In this document: piece by piece, positions 8,964 through 17,553 of the stretch
Position numbering within the stretch: the first letter of the stretch is position 1
Layout of the letters: each line of letters begins with the position of its first letter
Assembly (NCBI GenBank): GCA_910577685.1
Contig: CAJTOH010000011.1
Location: forward strand, 34,508 to 98,507
DNA length: 64,000 bases
Origin: an uncultured Dorea sp.
GTDB lineage: Bacteria > Bacillota > Clostridia > Lachnospirales > Lachnospiraceae
Direction of reading: 5' to 3'
Made by a program: the position numbers and the translations under genes
Notes under the pieces: generated by a model
What the model saw: only the letters and a program-made list of their open reading frames with translations
Database searches by the model: none
What the model was told of the DNA's origin: nothing

Positions 8964-11501
8964 ATGAGAAGGAAAGAAAAGAAACAGGTTGAAGAATTTA
9001 TTGGCACTCTTCATTCTGCTCATGATGAAATAAAGAAACAGATTGAGAATCATAATAAAGAGTTGGCGCGAAAGCTCTTGGAAAACTGTCAGGATGGGGC
9101 TATTCAGATAGGGAATCTGATAGAAACGGTGGAGGGAGAGGAATGTCCGGTGATCCCGATGCTGGAGGGGTATTGTGAGCTGGTATATCAGATTTATGAA
9201 GAATTGGGATATGAAGAAGCTGTTAGGGCAGATAAGAGCTTTAAGGTTTTGCATAGACAATTAACCAGGATTGAGAATAGTGTGAGATATGATATTAAAG
9301 GGCGTTTGGAGATTGTCTTTCTTCCTTATAAGGCATCTATGTGGGATTCACTGGAAAGTGTTTGGATGGCTGCTGATGCAGACGAAAATTGTGATGCTTA
9401 TGTGATTCCAATTCCATACTATGACCGGAATCCGGATGGGACTTTAGGCGAATATCATTATGAAGGCGATGAATTTCCGGATAATGTGCCGATCGTACAC
9501 TATGACAATTATAGTCTGGATAAACGCAGACCGGATGTAATCTATATACATAATCCTTATGATAGTTATAATTATGTCACGAGCGTTGATCCGAGATATT
9601 ATTCTAAAGAGTTAAGAAAGTATACGGATATGTTGGTTTATATACCATATTACTCTACGTCCGGAGGTATGTCAGAGGGACAGATGACTTGTCCGGCATA
9701 CTATTATGCTGATTATATTATTACACAAGCGGAGAAATACCGCAAATTTTTTGATCCTGACCTCCCTAACAGCAAGTTTAAGCCATTCGGGTCGCCGAAA
9801 TTTGATAGAATCGTTCGCATCTGTAATCACCCGCCTAAGCCGCCGGCAGAGTGGGCTGAAAAGATGAAAGGCAAGAGGGTGTACTTTTATAATACAAGCT
9901 TGAATGGAATGTTGGCGGATACGGATTCGTTTTTGAAGAAAATGAAGTATGTCTTTGAATGTTTTGAGGGTAGGGAGGATGCGTGTCTGTTGTGGAGACC
10001 TCATCCGCTTATGGAGTCTACGCTGGATTCGATGCGTGCGCAGTATAAGCCCTTTTATGAATGGCTGAAAGGATATTTTATTGAGAACGGGCTTGGTATT
10101 TATGATGATACGCCGGATATAGCGAATACGATTGCGCTTTGCGACGCTTATATTGGAGATGGGGCAACGTCGGTGACATCTTTGTTTGGGATTGTGGGGA
10201 AGCCGTTGTTTATTTTGGATAATTATATTCATAGTGTTCCGGGGGAGGATGATTGGAGAGGGAAGGCGATTCCGGGATTCAATTTTTATGGGGATGATAA
10301 CTGGATGATTCCGCAGGGGAATAAACTGTATTTCTCGGAAAATGGTGATTATAGGTATAAGTATTTTTGCGATTTGTCGGAGTATGCTTATGGGTATTAT
10401 TATTCGCAGGTTATAACTATAGGGGAGAAACATTATGTATGTCCTGCTAATGCGCGCGATATCCTTGTACTTGGGAAGAGTGGGGTTGAGAAGAGGATTG
10501 AAGTGGAGCAATGTATGGAGCAGGCAGGGGCGTTTGGCGGGGCGATTAGTTGGGAGAAGTATTTGTTCCTTATTCCGAACAATTATCCTGCTGTTGTGAG
10601 ATATGATACTGAGAAGGATGAAATCTGTTACTATAGTCAGCATTTAGATGTATTTCAAAGGATCGTAGATGGAGAAAAGAGGAGCGGCGGATATTGTGTC
10701 CGGGAGGGGAGCTTGTATCTGGCATCGCCGGAAGATAATCAGATTCTGGAAATAAGGGCAGAAACAGGAGAAGAAAAAGTTTTGTTGCTAGCAGTGAACC
10801 ATAAATGTGGCTGTTTTGAAATGATATCAGAGGGAGAAGACATATGGCTTTTGCCGTACGAGGGTTATGTAATTACAAGATGGAATCCAAGAAGCGGGGA
10901 AATCCAGGAGTATACGGATTATCCGAAGGAATTGATGTGTACACATATGATCCACAAATATAAGTGTTCGGTATGTCCGTTCAGTGTACCAGCGTTTTAT
11001 GGAGATTATGTTTATTTTCCGCCGCGGTGGGCGAATATGTATGTTTGTCTGAATAGGAAAACAGGAGAGATGAAAGAATGGAAGCCTCCGATGGATATAG
11101 CAAATAGCTGGAAGAATGGATATTATTTTTGTTGGTCAAAGGGTTGTTTTGTGCGCCCGGTAGGAAAGTATAACGAAAATGAATTTAACCTATTTTCGGC
11201 GTTTGATAGAAAAGTGTATTGTATAAATATGGAGACAAAAGATTACAAAGAAGTTTTGATTGAGCTTGATAAAGATGAATTAGAGATGCATGAAGCAGGA
11301 TTTCAAGAAAATTCCGAGTGGCTTCAGTATGCCTGTGAGGAAAATGCATTTAATTCTCTGCTCAATTTGCTTAATGGGAACATAATTGGTAATGCATTTG
11401 AAAAAGAAAAGCAAGTTCGGGCTTATGGGGAAATAGCAGCGAATAGCGATGGAACATGTGGTGAAAAAACACATCAGTTTGTATGTAGGCAGTTTATGTG
11501 A
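8964..11501 (+). CDS. TagF-like glycerophosphotransferase with C-terminal propeller-like repeats
   Basis: 845 aa. Residues 1-115 are helical, about 116-430 are the same GT-B-like TagF-type domain as the gene at 744, and about 430-800 is an extension absent there. The transferase motifs are intact: RPHP at 345-348 and GDGATS at 398-403. The extension shows repeated strand patterns of beta-propeller style, for example YLFLIPNNYPAVVRYDTE, SLYLASPEDNQILEI, DIWLLPYEGYVITRW and YVYFPPRWANMYVCL. It starts the large glycan block and lies 54 bp before a TagD-like gene that could make its CDP-activated donor. Function is inferred as transfer of a CDP-linked alcohol phosphate to the flagellin glycan; the propeller may bind the acceptor. 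Confidence 0.75.
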   Translation: MRRKEKKQVEEFIGTLHSAHDEIKKQIENHNKELARKLLENCQDGAIQIGNLIETVEGEECPVIPMLEGYCELVYQIYEELGYEEAVRADKSFKVLHRQLTRIENSVRYDIKGRLEIVFLPYKASMWDSLESVWMAADADENCDAYVIPIPYYDRNPDGTLGEYHYEGDEFPDNVPIVHYDNYSLDKRRPDVIYIHNPYDSYNYVTSVDPRYYSKELRKYTDMLVYIPYYSTSGGMSEGQMTCPAYYYADYIITQAEKYRKFFDPDLPNSKFKPFGSPKFDRIVRICNHPPKPPAEWAEKMKGKRVYFYNTSLNGMLADTDSFLKKMKYVFECFEGREDACLLWRPHPLMESTLDSMRAQYKPFYEWLKGYFIENGLGIYDDTPDIANTIALCDAYIGDGATSVTSLFGIVGKPLFILDNYIHSVPGEDDWRGKAIPGFNFYGDDNWMIPQGNKLYFSENGDYRYKYFCDLSEYAYGYYYSQVITIGEKHYVCPANARDILVLGKSGVEKRIEVEQCMEQAGAFGGAISWEKYLFLIPNNYPAVVRYDTEKDEICYYSQHLDVFQRIVDGEKRSGGYCVREGSLYLASPEDNQILEIRAETGEEKVLLLAVNHKCGCFEMISEGEDIWLLPYEGYVITRWNPRSGEIQEYTDYPKELMCTHMIHKYKCSVCPFSVPAFYGDYVYFPPRWANMYVCLNRKTGEMKEWKPPMDIANSWKNGYYFCWSKGCFVRPVGKYNENEFNLFSAFDRKVYCINMETKDYKEVLIELDKDELEMHEAGFQENSEWLQYACEENAFNSLLNLLNGNIIGNAFEKEKQVRAYGEIAANSDGTCGEKTHQFVCRQFM

Positions 11502-11555
11502 AAGTAGGTTAGATAAAAATAGTGTGGGAATTTATGGTTCTTGGAGGTTGGCGAG

Positions 11556-12908
11556 ATGACAAAGGTTATTACATATGGTACTTATGATCTGTTTCATGAA
11601 GGACATTACCGACTTTTGCAAAGAGCCAAACAGCTTGGGGATTATCTGATTGTTGGAGTTACTACGGAGGATTATGACAGGACGAGAGGAAAATTGAATG
11701 TCATAGATTCTTTGATGACAAGAATTGAGAATGTAAAGAAGACGGGGTTTGCTGATGAGATTATCATAGAAGAAGCATCTGGACAGAAATTTCGTGATAT
11801 ACAAAGATATCAGATTGATATCTTTACTGTAGGTTCAGATTGGACAGGGCAATTTGATTATTTAAAAGATTACTGCAAAGTGGTATATCTGGAGCGGACA
11901 AAAAATATATCAAGTACCATGCTGCGGGCTAAGAATAAAAGAATTCAACGGATTGGGATTATTGGGAACGGCAGGATTGCCGAACGGTTTATACCGGAAG
12001 CAAAGCATGTAAGCGGCGTAAGTACACAGGGGGTATATAACCCTCATTTTGAAAGCGCTCTCCGGTTTGCGGAAAAGTGGGAGATTAATGCATACGAGAA
12101 GGCGGAAGATTTCTACAAAGCGGTGGATGCGGTCTATATTGCATCGCCGCACGGTACGCATTATGAATATATTAAGGCTGCATTAGAACATGGGAAACAT
12201 GTTTTGTGTGAAAAGCCTATGGTATTGGAAAAAGAACAGGCAGAAGAATTGTTTTCTTATGCGAAAGGGAATGAGTTAGTATTAATGGAAGGTATTAAAA
12301 CAGCTTATTGTCCTGGGTTCACGAATCTGTTGGGAATTGCGTGTAGTGGAAGAATTGGAGCTATTCGAAACATAGAGGCTTGCTTTACAAAATTGGAACA
12401 TCCGAAATCCAGAGGACTTACAGATTTTCAATATGGCGGTAGTCTTACAGAACTAGGAAGCTATGTTATGTTACCTATTATTAAGGTATTTGGAAGAGGG
12501 TATGATCAGATATTGTTTCACAGTATTAACGGGGATAATGGACTGGATTACTTTACGAAAATCTCTTTTAAATATCCAAACGGAATTGCGACAGCGACGT
12601 GTGGACTAGGCGTAAAATCGGAGGGACGTCTTCTGATTGCGGGAACAGAAGGGTATATTGTTGCTGAGGCGCCATGGTGGAAGACCAGTTATTTTGAAGT
12701 TCATTATGAAGACCCTGGAAGAGTAGAAAAATTTTCTGATCGTTTTTTGGGAGAGGGATTGAGATATGAAATTAGTGATTTCCTGTCGACCATAAATGGC
12801 AGTAGTAAAAATAAGTTTAAGTTGACACGTGGTGAGTCGACAGCTATTGCGGAAATTATAGAAAAGTTTTTGGAGGAGAACAGAGGGCATGAAAATATGG
12901 GCGCATAG
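11556..12908 (+). CDS. TagD-like cytidylyltransferase fused to Gfo/Idh/MocA oxidoreductase
   Basis: 450 aa from the ATG at 11556, which has GGAGG 8 bases upstream; a TTG at 11541 overlaps that site and is rejected. Residues 1-130 are a glycerol-3-phosphate/alcohol-phosphate cytidylyltransferase: TYGTYDLFHEGHYRLL contains the HxGH motif, and the closing motif is TKNISSTMLR. Residues 135-450 are a Gfo/Idh/MocA dehydrogenase with RIGIIGNGRIAERF (dinucleotide-binding) and HVLCEKPMVL (EKP motif). The combination suggests that one protein both reduces or oxidises a polyol precursor and activates the phosphate as a CDP derivative. The exact alcohol is unknown. The gene overlaps the downstream GDPD gene by 20 bp. 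Confidence 0.85.
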   Translation: MTKVITYGTYDLFHEGHYRLLQRAKQLGDYLIVGVTTEDYDRTRGKLNVIDSLMTRIENVKKTGFADEIIIEEASGQKFRDIQRYQIDIFTVGSDWTGQFDYLKDYCKVVYLERTKNISSTMLRAKNKRIQRIGIIGNGRIAERFIPEAKHVSGVSTQGVYNPHFESALRFAEKWEINAYEKAEDFYKAVDAVYIASPHGTHYEYIKAALEHGKHVLCEKPMVLEKEQAEELFSYAKGNELVLMEGIKTAYCPGFTNLLGIACSGRIGAIRNIEACFTKLEHPKSRGLTDFQYGGSLTELGSYVMLPIIKVFGRGYDQILFHSINGDNGLDYFTKISFKYPNGIATATCGLGVKSEGRLLIAGTEGYIVAEAPWWKTSYFEVHYEDPGRVEKFSDRFLGEGLRYEISDFLSTINGSSKNKFKLTRGESTAIAEIIEKFLEENRGHENMGA

Positions 12909-13617
12909 AGGCTGTAGTCAGATGTATCCGGAAAACACCTTATTGGCATTAAAAAAAGCATCGGAACTTAAATCACTTGAAGGTATTGAATTAGATATTC
13001 AACTTACAAAGGATGGATATCTGGTTGTTTGCCATGATGAGAGAGTGGATCGGACCACGGACGGAATTGGTGAAGTGAGACAATATACATTGTCAGAATT
13101 GAAGAAATTGCGCATTAATGCCGGGAATAGAAAGAAAGAACAAATTCCGCTCATGGAAGAAGTATTTGACTTGCTGGGTGACAAAATTAGAAGTGGATTG
13201 AGGCTTAATATTGAACTAAAAAATAGCGTATTTCCATATGAAGGAATGGAGCAAAAGATTGTTGATTTAGTTCATCGCTATGGAGTGCAGAAGCAAGTGA
13301 TATACTCATCTTTTCTTGCATTGTCGTTAGAACGGATCAAATCGTTAGATTCGGATGCCGAGACAGGTATTCTTGATAACAGAGTATCAGACTGCTTGCA
13401 TAAACTAAAGGGAGGATGTAAAGCAGACGCATTGCATCCTTATTGGAAAGGTATAGATGTTCCGGTGGAAAGAATAGATGGTTATACAGTACGCGCATGG
13501 TTTACGGGACACCTATATCCGGAGAAGCCGTCTGGAAATATGCTTGATTTGGACATCCTGCAGGAACAAGGAATTACAGATGTGTTCTTGAATGAGCCGG
13601 AAAAGTATTGTCAATAA
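12889..13617 (+). CDS. Glycerophosphodiester phosphodiesterase (GDPD) family protein
   Basis: 242 aa, beginning inside the end of the previous gene. The GDPD TIM barrel is recognised from AHRGCSQMYPENT (HRG and ENT), IELDIQLTKDG (ExD) and the catalytic CHDERVDRTTDG. All are intact, so hydrolysis of a glycerophosphodiester or a related phosphodiester is likely. There is no signal peptide, so it acts in the cytoplasm. Placed between a CDP-alcohol synthetase and a LicD-type transferase, it may supply glycerol 3-phosphate or trim a phosphodiester intermediate; this is inference from position. Confidence 0.85.
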   Translation: MKIWAHRGCSQMYPENTLLALKKASELKSLEGIELDIQLTKDGYLVVCHDERVDRTTDGIGEVRQYTLSELKKLRINAGNRKKEQIPLMEEVFDLLGDKIRSGLRLNIELKNSVFPYEGMEQKIVDLVHRYGVQKQVIYSSFLALSLERIKSLDSDAETGILDNRVSDCLHKLKGGCKADALHPYWKGIDVPVERIDGYTVRAWFTGHLYPEKPSGNMLDLDILQEQGITDVFLNEPEKYCQ

Positions 13618-13636
13618 ATTTAATTTGGAGAAACTT

Positions 13637-14461
13637 ATGCATACATTTGAATACACAGCAGATACGATAAGGAAGATGCAGCAAATAGAGTTGGATATGC
13701 TGAAAGAGTTAGATAGGCTCTGCCGTGAAAATGGTATTCATTATGAATTGGATGGAGGAACGCTTCTCGGCGCTGTCAGACATGGGGGATTTATTCCATG
13801 GGACGATGACATAGATGTAAGGATGCTAAGAGGGGATTATGATAGATTTTGCAATTTGTGTAAAACAAAATTGAATACTGAAAAATATTTTCTTCAAACT
13901 TACAAAACCGATCCGGGGTATCGTTGGGGATATGCACGTATATTAAGAAAAGGTACAGTGTTTATGCGCAAAGACCAGGAGATGTTATCTATGAAAAGAG
14001 GGATATTTATAGATATATTTCCTTGTGACGGAATGCCTGATAAACAGCCGTTTAAAGCGATATTTAATTTCCGGTGCTATATGGTAAGGAAAGTGTTGTA
14101 TTCGCCGGTAGGGGCAGTACATGAGAAAAAAATATTAAAAAGAATCGGATATAGAGTATTGAGAAATATGCCAGCGAGAATTGCATTTAGAGAGCTTGAA
14201 AGGTTATCTAATAAGTATAAAGGTAAAAACACCCGTCTGATTCGGACCATAGGATGGGGAGGATCAGAAGAAGATCGAGGATTTTTAAGGAGATGGATGA
14301 GACAGTCCTGTGATATAAAGTTTGAGGACATCTTGGTAAAAGCCCCGGTTGATTCGGATGGGTTTCTTCGATTTATGTTCGGAGATGATTATATGACACC
14401 GCCGCCGAAAAGCCAAAGAAAGCCAAAGCATACGGCAACGCTTATAAAATTTGAATTATAG
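13637..14461 (+). CDS. LicD family phosphotransferase
   Basis: 274 aa from the ATG at 13637 (GGAG 6 bases upstream); an in-frame ATG at 13592 inside the GDPD gene lacks a ribosome site. The LicD signature is clear near residues 43-65: YELDGGTLLGAVRHGGFI followed by PWDDDIDVRM. These nucleotidyltransferase-fold proteins move phosphocholine, ribitol phosphate or similar groups from CDP donors to sugars. Its partner is probably the cytidylyltransferase/aminotransferase fusion that follows after 22 bp. No membrane segment is visible. Confidence 0.88.
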   Translation: MHTFEYTADTIRKMQQIELDMLKELDRLCRENGIHYELDGGTLLGAVRHGGFIPWDDDIDVRMLRGDYDRFCNLCKTKLNTEKYFLQTYKTDPGYRWGYARILRKGTVFMRKDQEMLSMKRGIFIDIFPCDGMPDKQPFKAIFNFRCYMVRKVLYSPVGAVHEKKILKRIGYRVLRNMPARIAFRELERLSNKYKGKNTRLIRTIGWGGSEEDRGFLRRWMRQSCDIKFEDILVKAPVDSDGFLRFMFGDDYMTPPPKSQRKPKHTATLIKFEL

Positions 14462-14483
14462 AGCTAGAAAGGAATGAGAAGAA

Positions 14484-16484
14484 ATGAAAATCGAGGAATT
14501 TAAGGTCCTATATTCCATTCATAAAGATAATGGAGCTGTTATTTTAGAAAATATTGCAAAAAGAACAGGATTTGCTCCAGTACATATTGAAGAGATTGTA
14601 AAGGAGATGACGGGAAAAAATTGGATAGAAAATGGAATTACAGAATATGGATATACACATCTAAATGAATATAAGGTTGACAATGCCATTATCATGGCAG
14701 CTGGATTCGGTTTGAGGAGTTTTCCTCTATCCCGGGTTATGCCTAAAGGGCTATATGTAGTAAAGGGAGAAGTGTTGATTGAAAGACAGATTAGGCAGCT
14801 TAGAGAAGCAGGTATAATTGAAATAATAGTTGTCGTTGGCTATTTAAAAGAGCAGTTTAAGTATTTGGAGGAAAAATATGGTGTAATTATTGTAGAAAAC
14901 GATGATTACTATCGTTATAACAATATTTCGTCTCTTTATAAGGCAAAGGAGTATTTGAAAAACAGCTTTATATGCTGCTCTGATAATTATTTTAATATAA
15001 ATGTTTTTGAGGAATATGTTTATGATTCTTATTATTCTTGTAAATATACGGAAGAATATGCGGAGGAGCATTGCATTACGGGGATGAACGGCGACTATAT
15101 TACGTCTATTCATAAAGGGGGAAGCAACGCCTGGTATACCATAGGAGAAGCATATTTTTCCAGAAAGTTTAGCGAAACATTTGTAAACGCTCTTAATCTG
15201 GAATATGATGATCCGAAAACAAAAAGGATGATTTGGGACGATTTTCATATCAGGCATATCGAGAAACTTCCGCTTATTTTAGTGAAATATTCTGATGATA
15301 TTGTGCAGGAATTTGACACGGTAGAAGATGTCATTGCTTTTGATCCGGAATTTGCAGAGTACCGGGATAAAATATTAAAGGAAACTGCCGATGTGAAAAA
15401 GCAACTTCCGAATATTTTTACAAAATATGACGAAATTCAGCGCTATAATTCGGCGGTGACAGATCAGCACGTTGGACGTTTGCATCTGAATGAAAATACT
15501 TTTGGACCCAGCGTCAAATGTCTTGAAATTCTGAAAGATATTAATATGCAGGATTTGTATGAATATGATATGGCTACACAAGACTTTCTGATAGAAGAAA
15601 TCTCCAAAGCATTTTCTGTTCCGGAGGATGATATCTATATTCATAATGGTTCTGCAGAATTGATAAAATCTGTTTTTTCAATTGTATTAGAACGGGGAGA
15701 TTGTATTTTAACCTCAGATCCGGGATGGAGTTATTATTCCAGTCTGGCAAGGGAAAAATTCTGTGATACCCATTATTTCAATATATTAAAAGATGATTAT
15801 ACGTATTATTTCGATGTAGAGGATATCTTGAAAAAGGCGGAGAAATATCATCCTAAGATTATCGTGATTACCAGTCCGCATAATCCTACTGGCTGTAGAA
15901 TAGACGGAGAAGCGCTTGAAATGATTATAAAAGAAAATTCGGAATCATTAATCTTGTTTGATGAAGCATATTGGGGATTTTCGGAAGAAGATGTTGACGT
16001 GAGAAGATTGGTGGAAACCTATTCTAATATTATAGTATCTAGAACTTTTTCGAAATATTATGCTTTGGCTAGTATGCGTGTTGGATATGGATTCTGTAAC
16101 GCAAAGGTAAAACATATCTTTGGATTGGATCTTCCGCTTTTCCGGGAAAGCACAATATCCCGCAGGATGGCGGTGGCTGCAATGCATGACAAGGAATATT
16201 ATGAGAATACAAATTGCAGATTGAATGAAATTAAGACGTGGTTCACGGATGAACTGAACAAGATTCCTTTGGTACGTGCTTTTCAATCCTGTTCGAACTT
16301 TGTGGCAGTGAGAATAGAAAATTGGGATATGCAGGAGTTGAAAGGGGTATTAAGAGAGAATAATATCCTAATACGTTTGTTTAGTGATAAGGATGAAGCA
16401 ATAGCAAGGATTGCCATTGCCGATTGGGAGACAATGGAAAAAACAGTACGGATCATCAGAGAACAACTGGCGAAAAGGAGATAA
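14484..16484 (+). CDS. LicC-like cytidylyltransferase fused to HisC/CobD-like aminotransferase
   Basis: 666 aa. Residues 1-65 resemble a small winged helix. About 68-300 is a sugar/choline-phosphate nucleotidyltransferase (IIMAAGFGLRSFPLSRVMPK). About 330-666 is a fold-type I PLP enzyme close to HisC/CobD: HLNENTFGPS, SPHNPTG and the PLP lysine in SRTFSKYYALASMRVGYG at about residue 524. CobD-type enzymes decarboxylate phosphothreonine or phosphoserine. A plausible reaction series is therefore formation of an amino-alcohol phosphate and its activation to a CDP derivative for LicD. PntC-type fusions for aminoethylphosphonate are comparable, but those carry a class V transaminase, and no phosphonate gene is seen here. 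C. difficile type A flagellin loci also combine a nucleotidyltransferase with a TagF-like gene. Confidence 0.82.
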   Translation: MKIEEFKVLYSIHKDNGAVILENIAKRTGFAPVHIEEIVKEMTGKNWIENGITEYGYTHLNEYKVDNAIIMAAGFGLRSFPLSRVMPKGLYVVKGEVLIERQIRQLREAGIIEIIVVVGYLKEQFKYLEEKYGVIIVENDDYYRYNNISSLYKAKEYLKNSFICCSDNYFNINVFEEYVYDSYYSCKYTEEYAEEHCITGMNGDYITSIHKGGSNAWYTIGEAYFSRKFSETFVNALNLEYDDPKTKRMIWDDFHIRHIEKLPLILVKYSDDIVQEFDTVEDVIAFDPEFAEYRDKILKETADVKKQLPNIFTKYDEIQRYNSAVTDQHVGRLHLNENTFGPSVKCLEILKDINMQDLYEYDMATQDFLIEEISKAFSVPEDDIYIHNGSAELIKSVFSIVLERGDCILTSDPGWSYYSSLAREKFCDTHYFNILKDDYTYYFDVEDILKKAEKYHPKIIVITSPHNPTGCRIDGEALEMIIKENSESLILFDEAYWGFSEEDVDVRRLVETYSNIIVSRTFSKYYALASMRVGYGFCNAKVKHIFGLDLPLFRESTISRRMAVAAMHDKEYYENTNCRLNEIKTWFTDELNKIPLVRAFQSCSNFVAVRIENWDMQELKGVLRENNILIRLFSDKDEAIARIAIADWETMEKTVRIIREQLAKRR

Positions 16485-16491
16485 GCAGATT

Positions 16492-17553
16492 ATGTTACAT
16501 TTGTTTGATGAATTCAGGGAAAGATTGGATTCTATAATGATAAAGGCATTTAAGAAACGGATTTTATTGTGGGGCTATGGATATACCGGACGTTTTTTAG
16601 AGTGGTACGCTGATTATTATCATAGTATTAAAATGGATTTTATTATTACAGAAGACTGGTCAAAGGGCTTGCCTTATAATTTTCCGCTATTCAGGGACTC
16701 CCTTTTTGATTTTGACTATGCGGATGTAGAAGATGCAGTAGTATGGCTTGCTGTTTTGGAGGATGAGTCGGTAAGAAAAAAACTGGAGAAATCCGGATAT
16801 ATAAAAGGTAGGACGTATTATAATTTTTTGGAAATTATATATGGAAAAGATTGTGTCTGTTCAGATAGATTGACAGGAGATATTTTTAAAAGAAGAAAAA
16901 CAGGGACACGGGATGTCCAGTTTATGGAATGGTTGGAATATCAATATGATTGCAATTTTGTTTCCGCTATAGAGAGTTCAGAGTTTCAAGATGGGATGGA
17001 AGGGGCACATTCTTATCGGGTAACGACGCAGAAAGAGATATTTCCAATTTTAGATAAATGCCATTGTATTCCGGGAAAGGACGATGCAATTTTCGATTTT
17101 GGATGCGGAAAAGGAGGTGCGATGCTTACCTTTTTAGATTATGGATTTCAAAAGGTAGGAGGAGTGGAGTTTGAAACACAGATTTATGAAGAATTAATAT
17201 CTAATTTTCGGAAATTAGATATAGATTTGGATAAAAATAAGAATCTTTCTTGTATGCATGGAGATGCAGCAGCCGTGAAAACAGAATTGGATGATTATAA
17301 TTGGTTTTACTATTTTGACCCTTTTCAGGAAAGTATATTTAGGAAAACAATTGATAATATATGTGAGAGCCTGAAGAGAAAACCAAGAAAAGTGCATATC
17401 ATAAACATAAATCCAAAATACCATTATGTAATTACAGGCAGCGGGTGTTTTGAGCTAACCAATCAGTTCTGCGTTGCTATGAGACAAAAGGTGGTAGATG
17501 TTTTTGTTACGAAAAAAGAGTATGAAATAGCAGGTAGAAAAAATGCAGTTTAA
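16492..17553 (+). CDS. Rossmann-module protein with SAM-dependent methyltransferase domain
   Basis: 353 aa; ATG at 16492 chosen because AAGGAG lies 11 bases upstream. Residues about 22-115 form the locus-specific Rossmann-like module (ILLWGYGYTGRFLEWYA). Residues about 180-345 are a class I methyltransferase: AIFDFGCGKGGAMLTF is motif I, VGGVEFE is motif II and WFYYFDPF is motif IV. Methyl transfer to a sugar or an amino group of the glycan substituent is inferred. C. difficile type A flagellin carries N-methyl-threonine, which makes an N-methyltransferase in such a locus reasonable. It follows the preceding gene by 7 bp and overlaps the next by 11 bp. Confidence 0.72.
   Translation: MLHLFDEFRERLDSIMIKAFKKRILLWGYGYTGRFLEWYADYYHSIKMDFIITEDWSKGLPYNFPLFRDSLFDFDYADVEDAVVWLAVLEDESVRKKLEKSGYIKGRTYYNFLEIIYGKDCVCSDRLTGDIFKRRKTGTRDVQFMEWLEYQYDCNFVSAIESSEFQDGMEGAHSYRVTTQKEIFPILDKCHCIPGKDDAIFDFGCGKGGAMLTFLDYGFQKVGGVEFETQIYEELISNFRKLDIDLDKNKNLSCMHGDAAAVKTELDDYNWFYYFDPFQESIFRKTIDNICESLKRKPRKVHIININPKYHYVITGSGCFELTNQFCVAMRQKVVDVFVTKKEYEIAGRKNAV

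Noticed and set aside
14484..16484. PntC-type aminoethylphosphonate cytidylyltransferase fusion
   Set aside because: The transaminase part is HisC/CobD-like rather than class V, and no phosphonate genes such as pepM are nearby.
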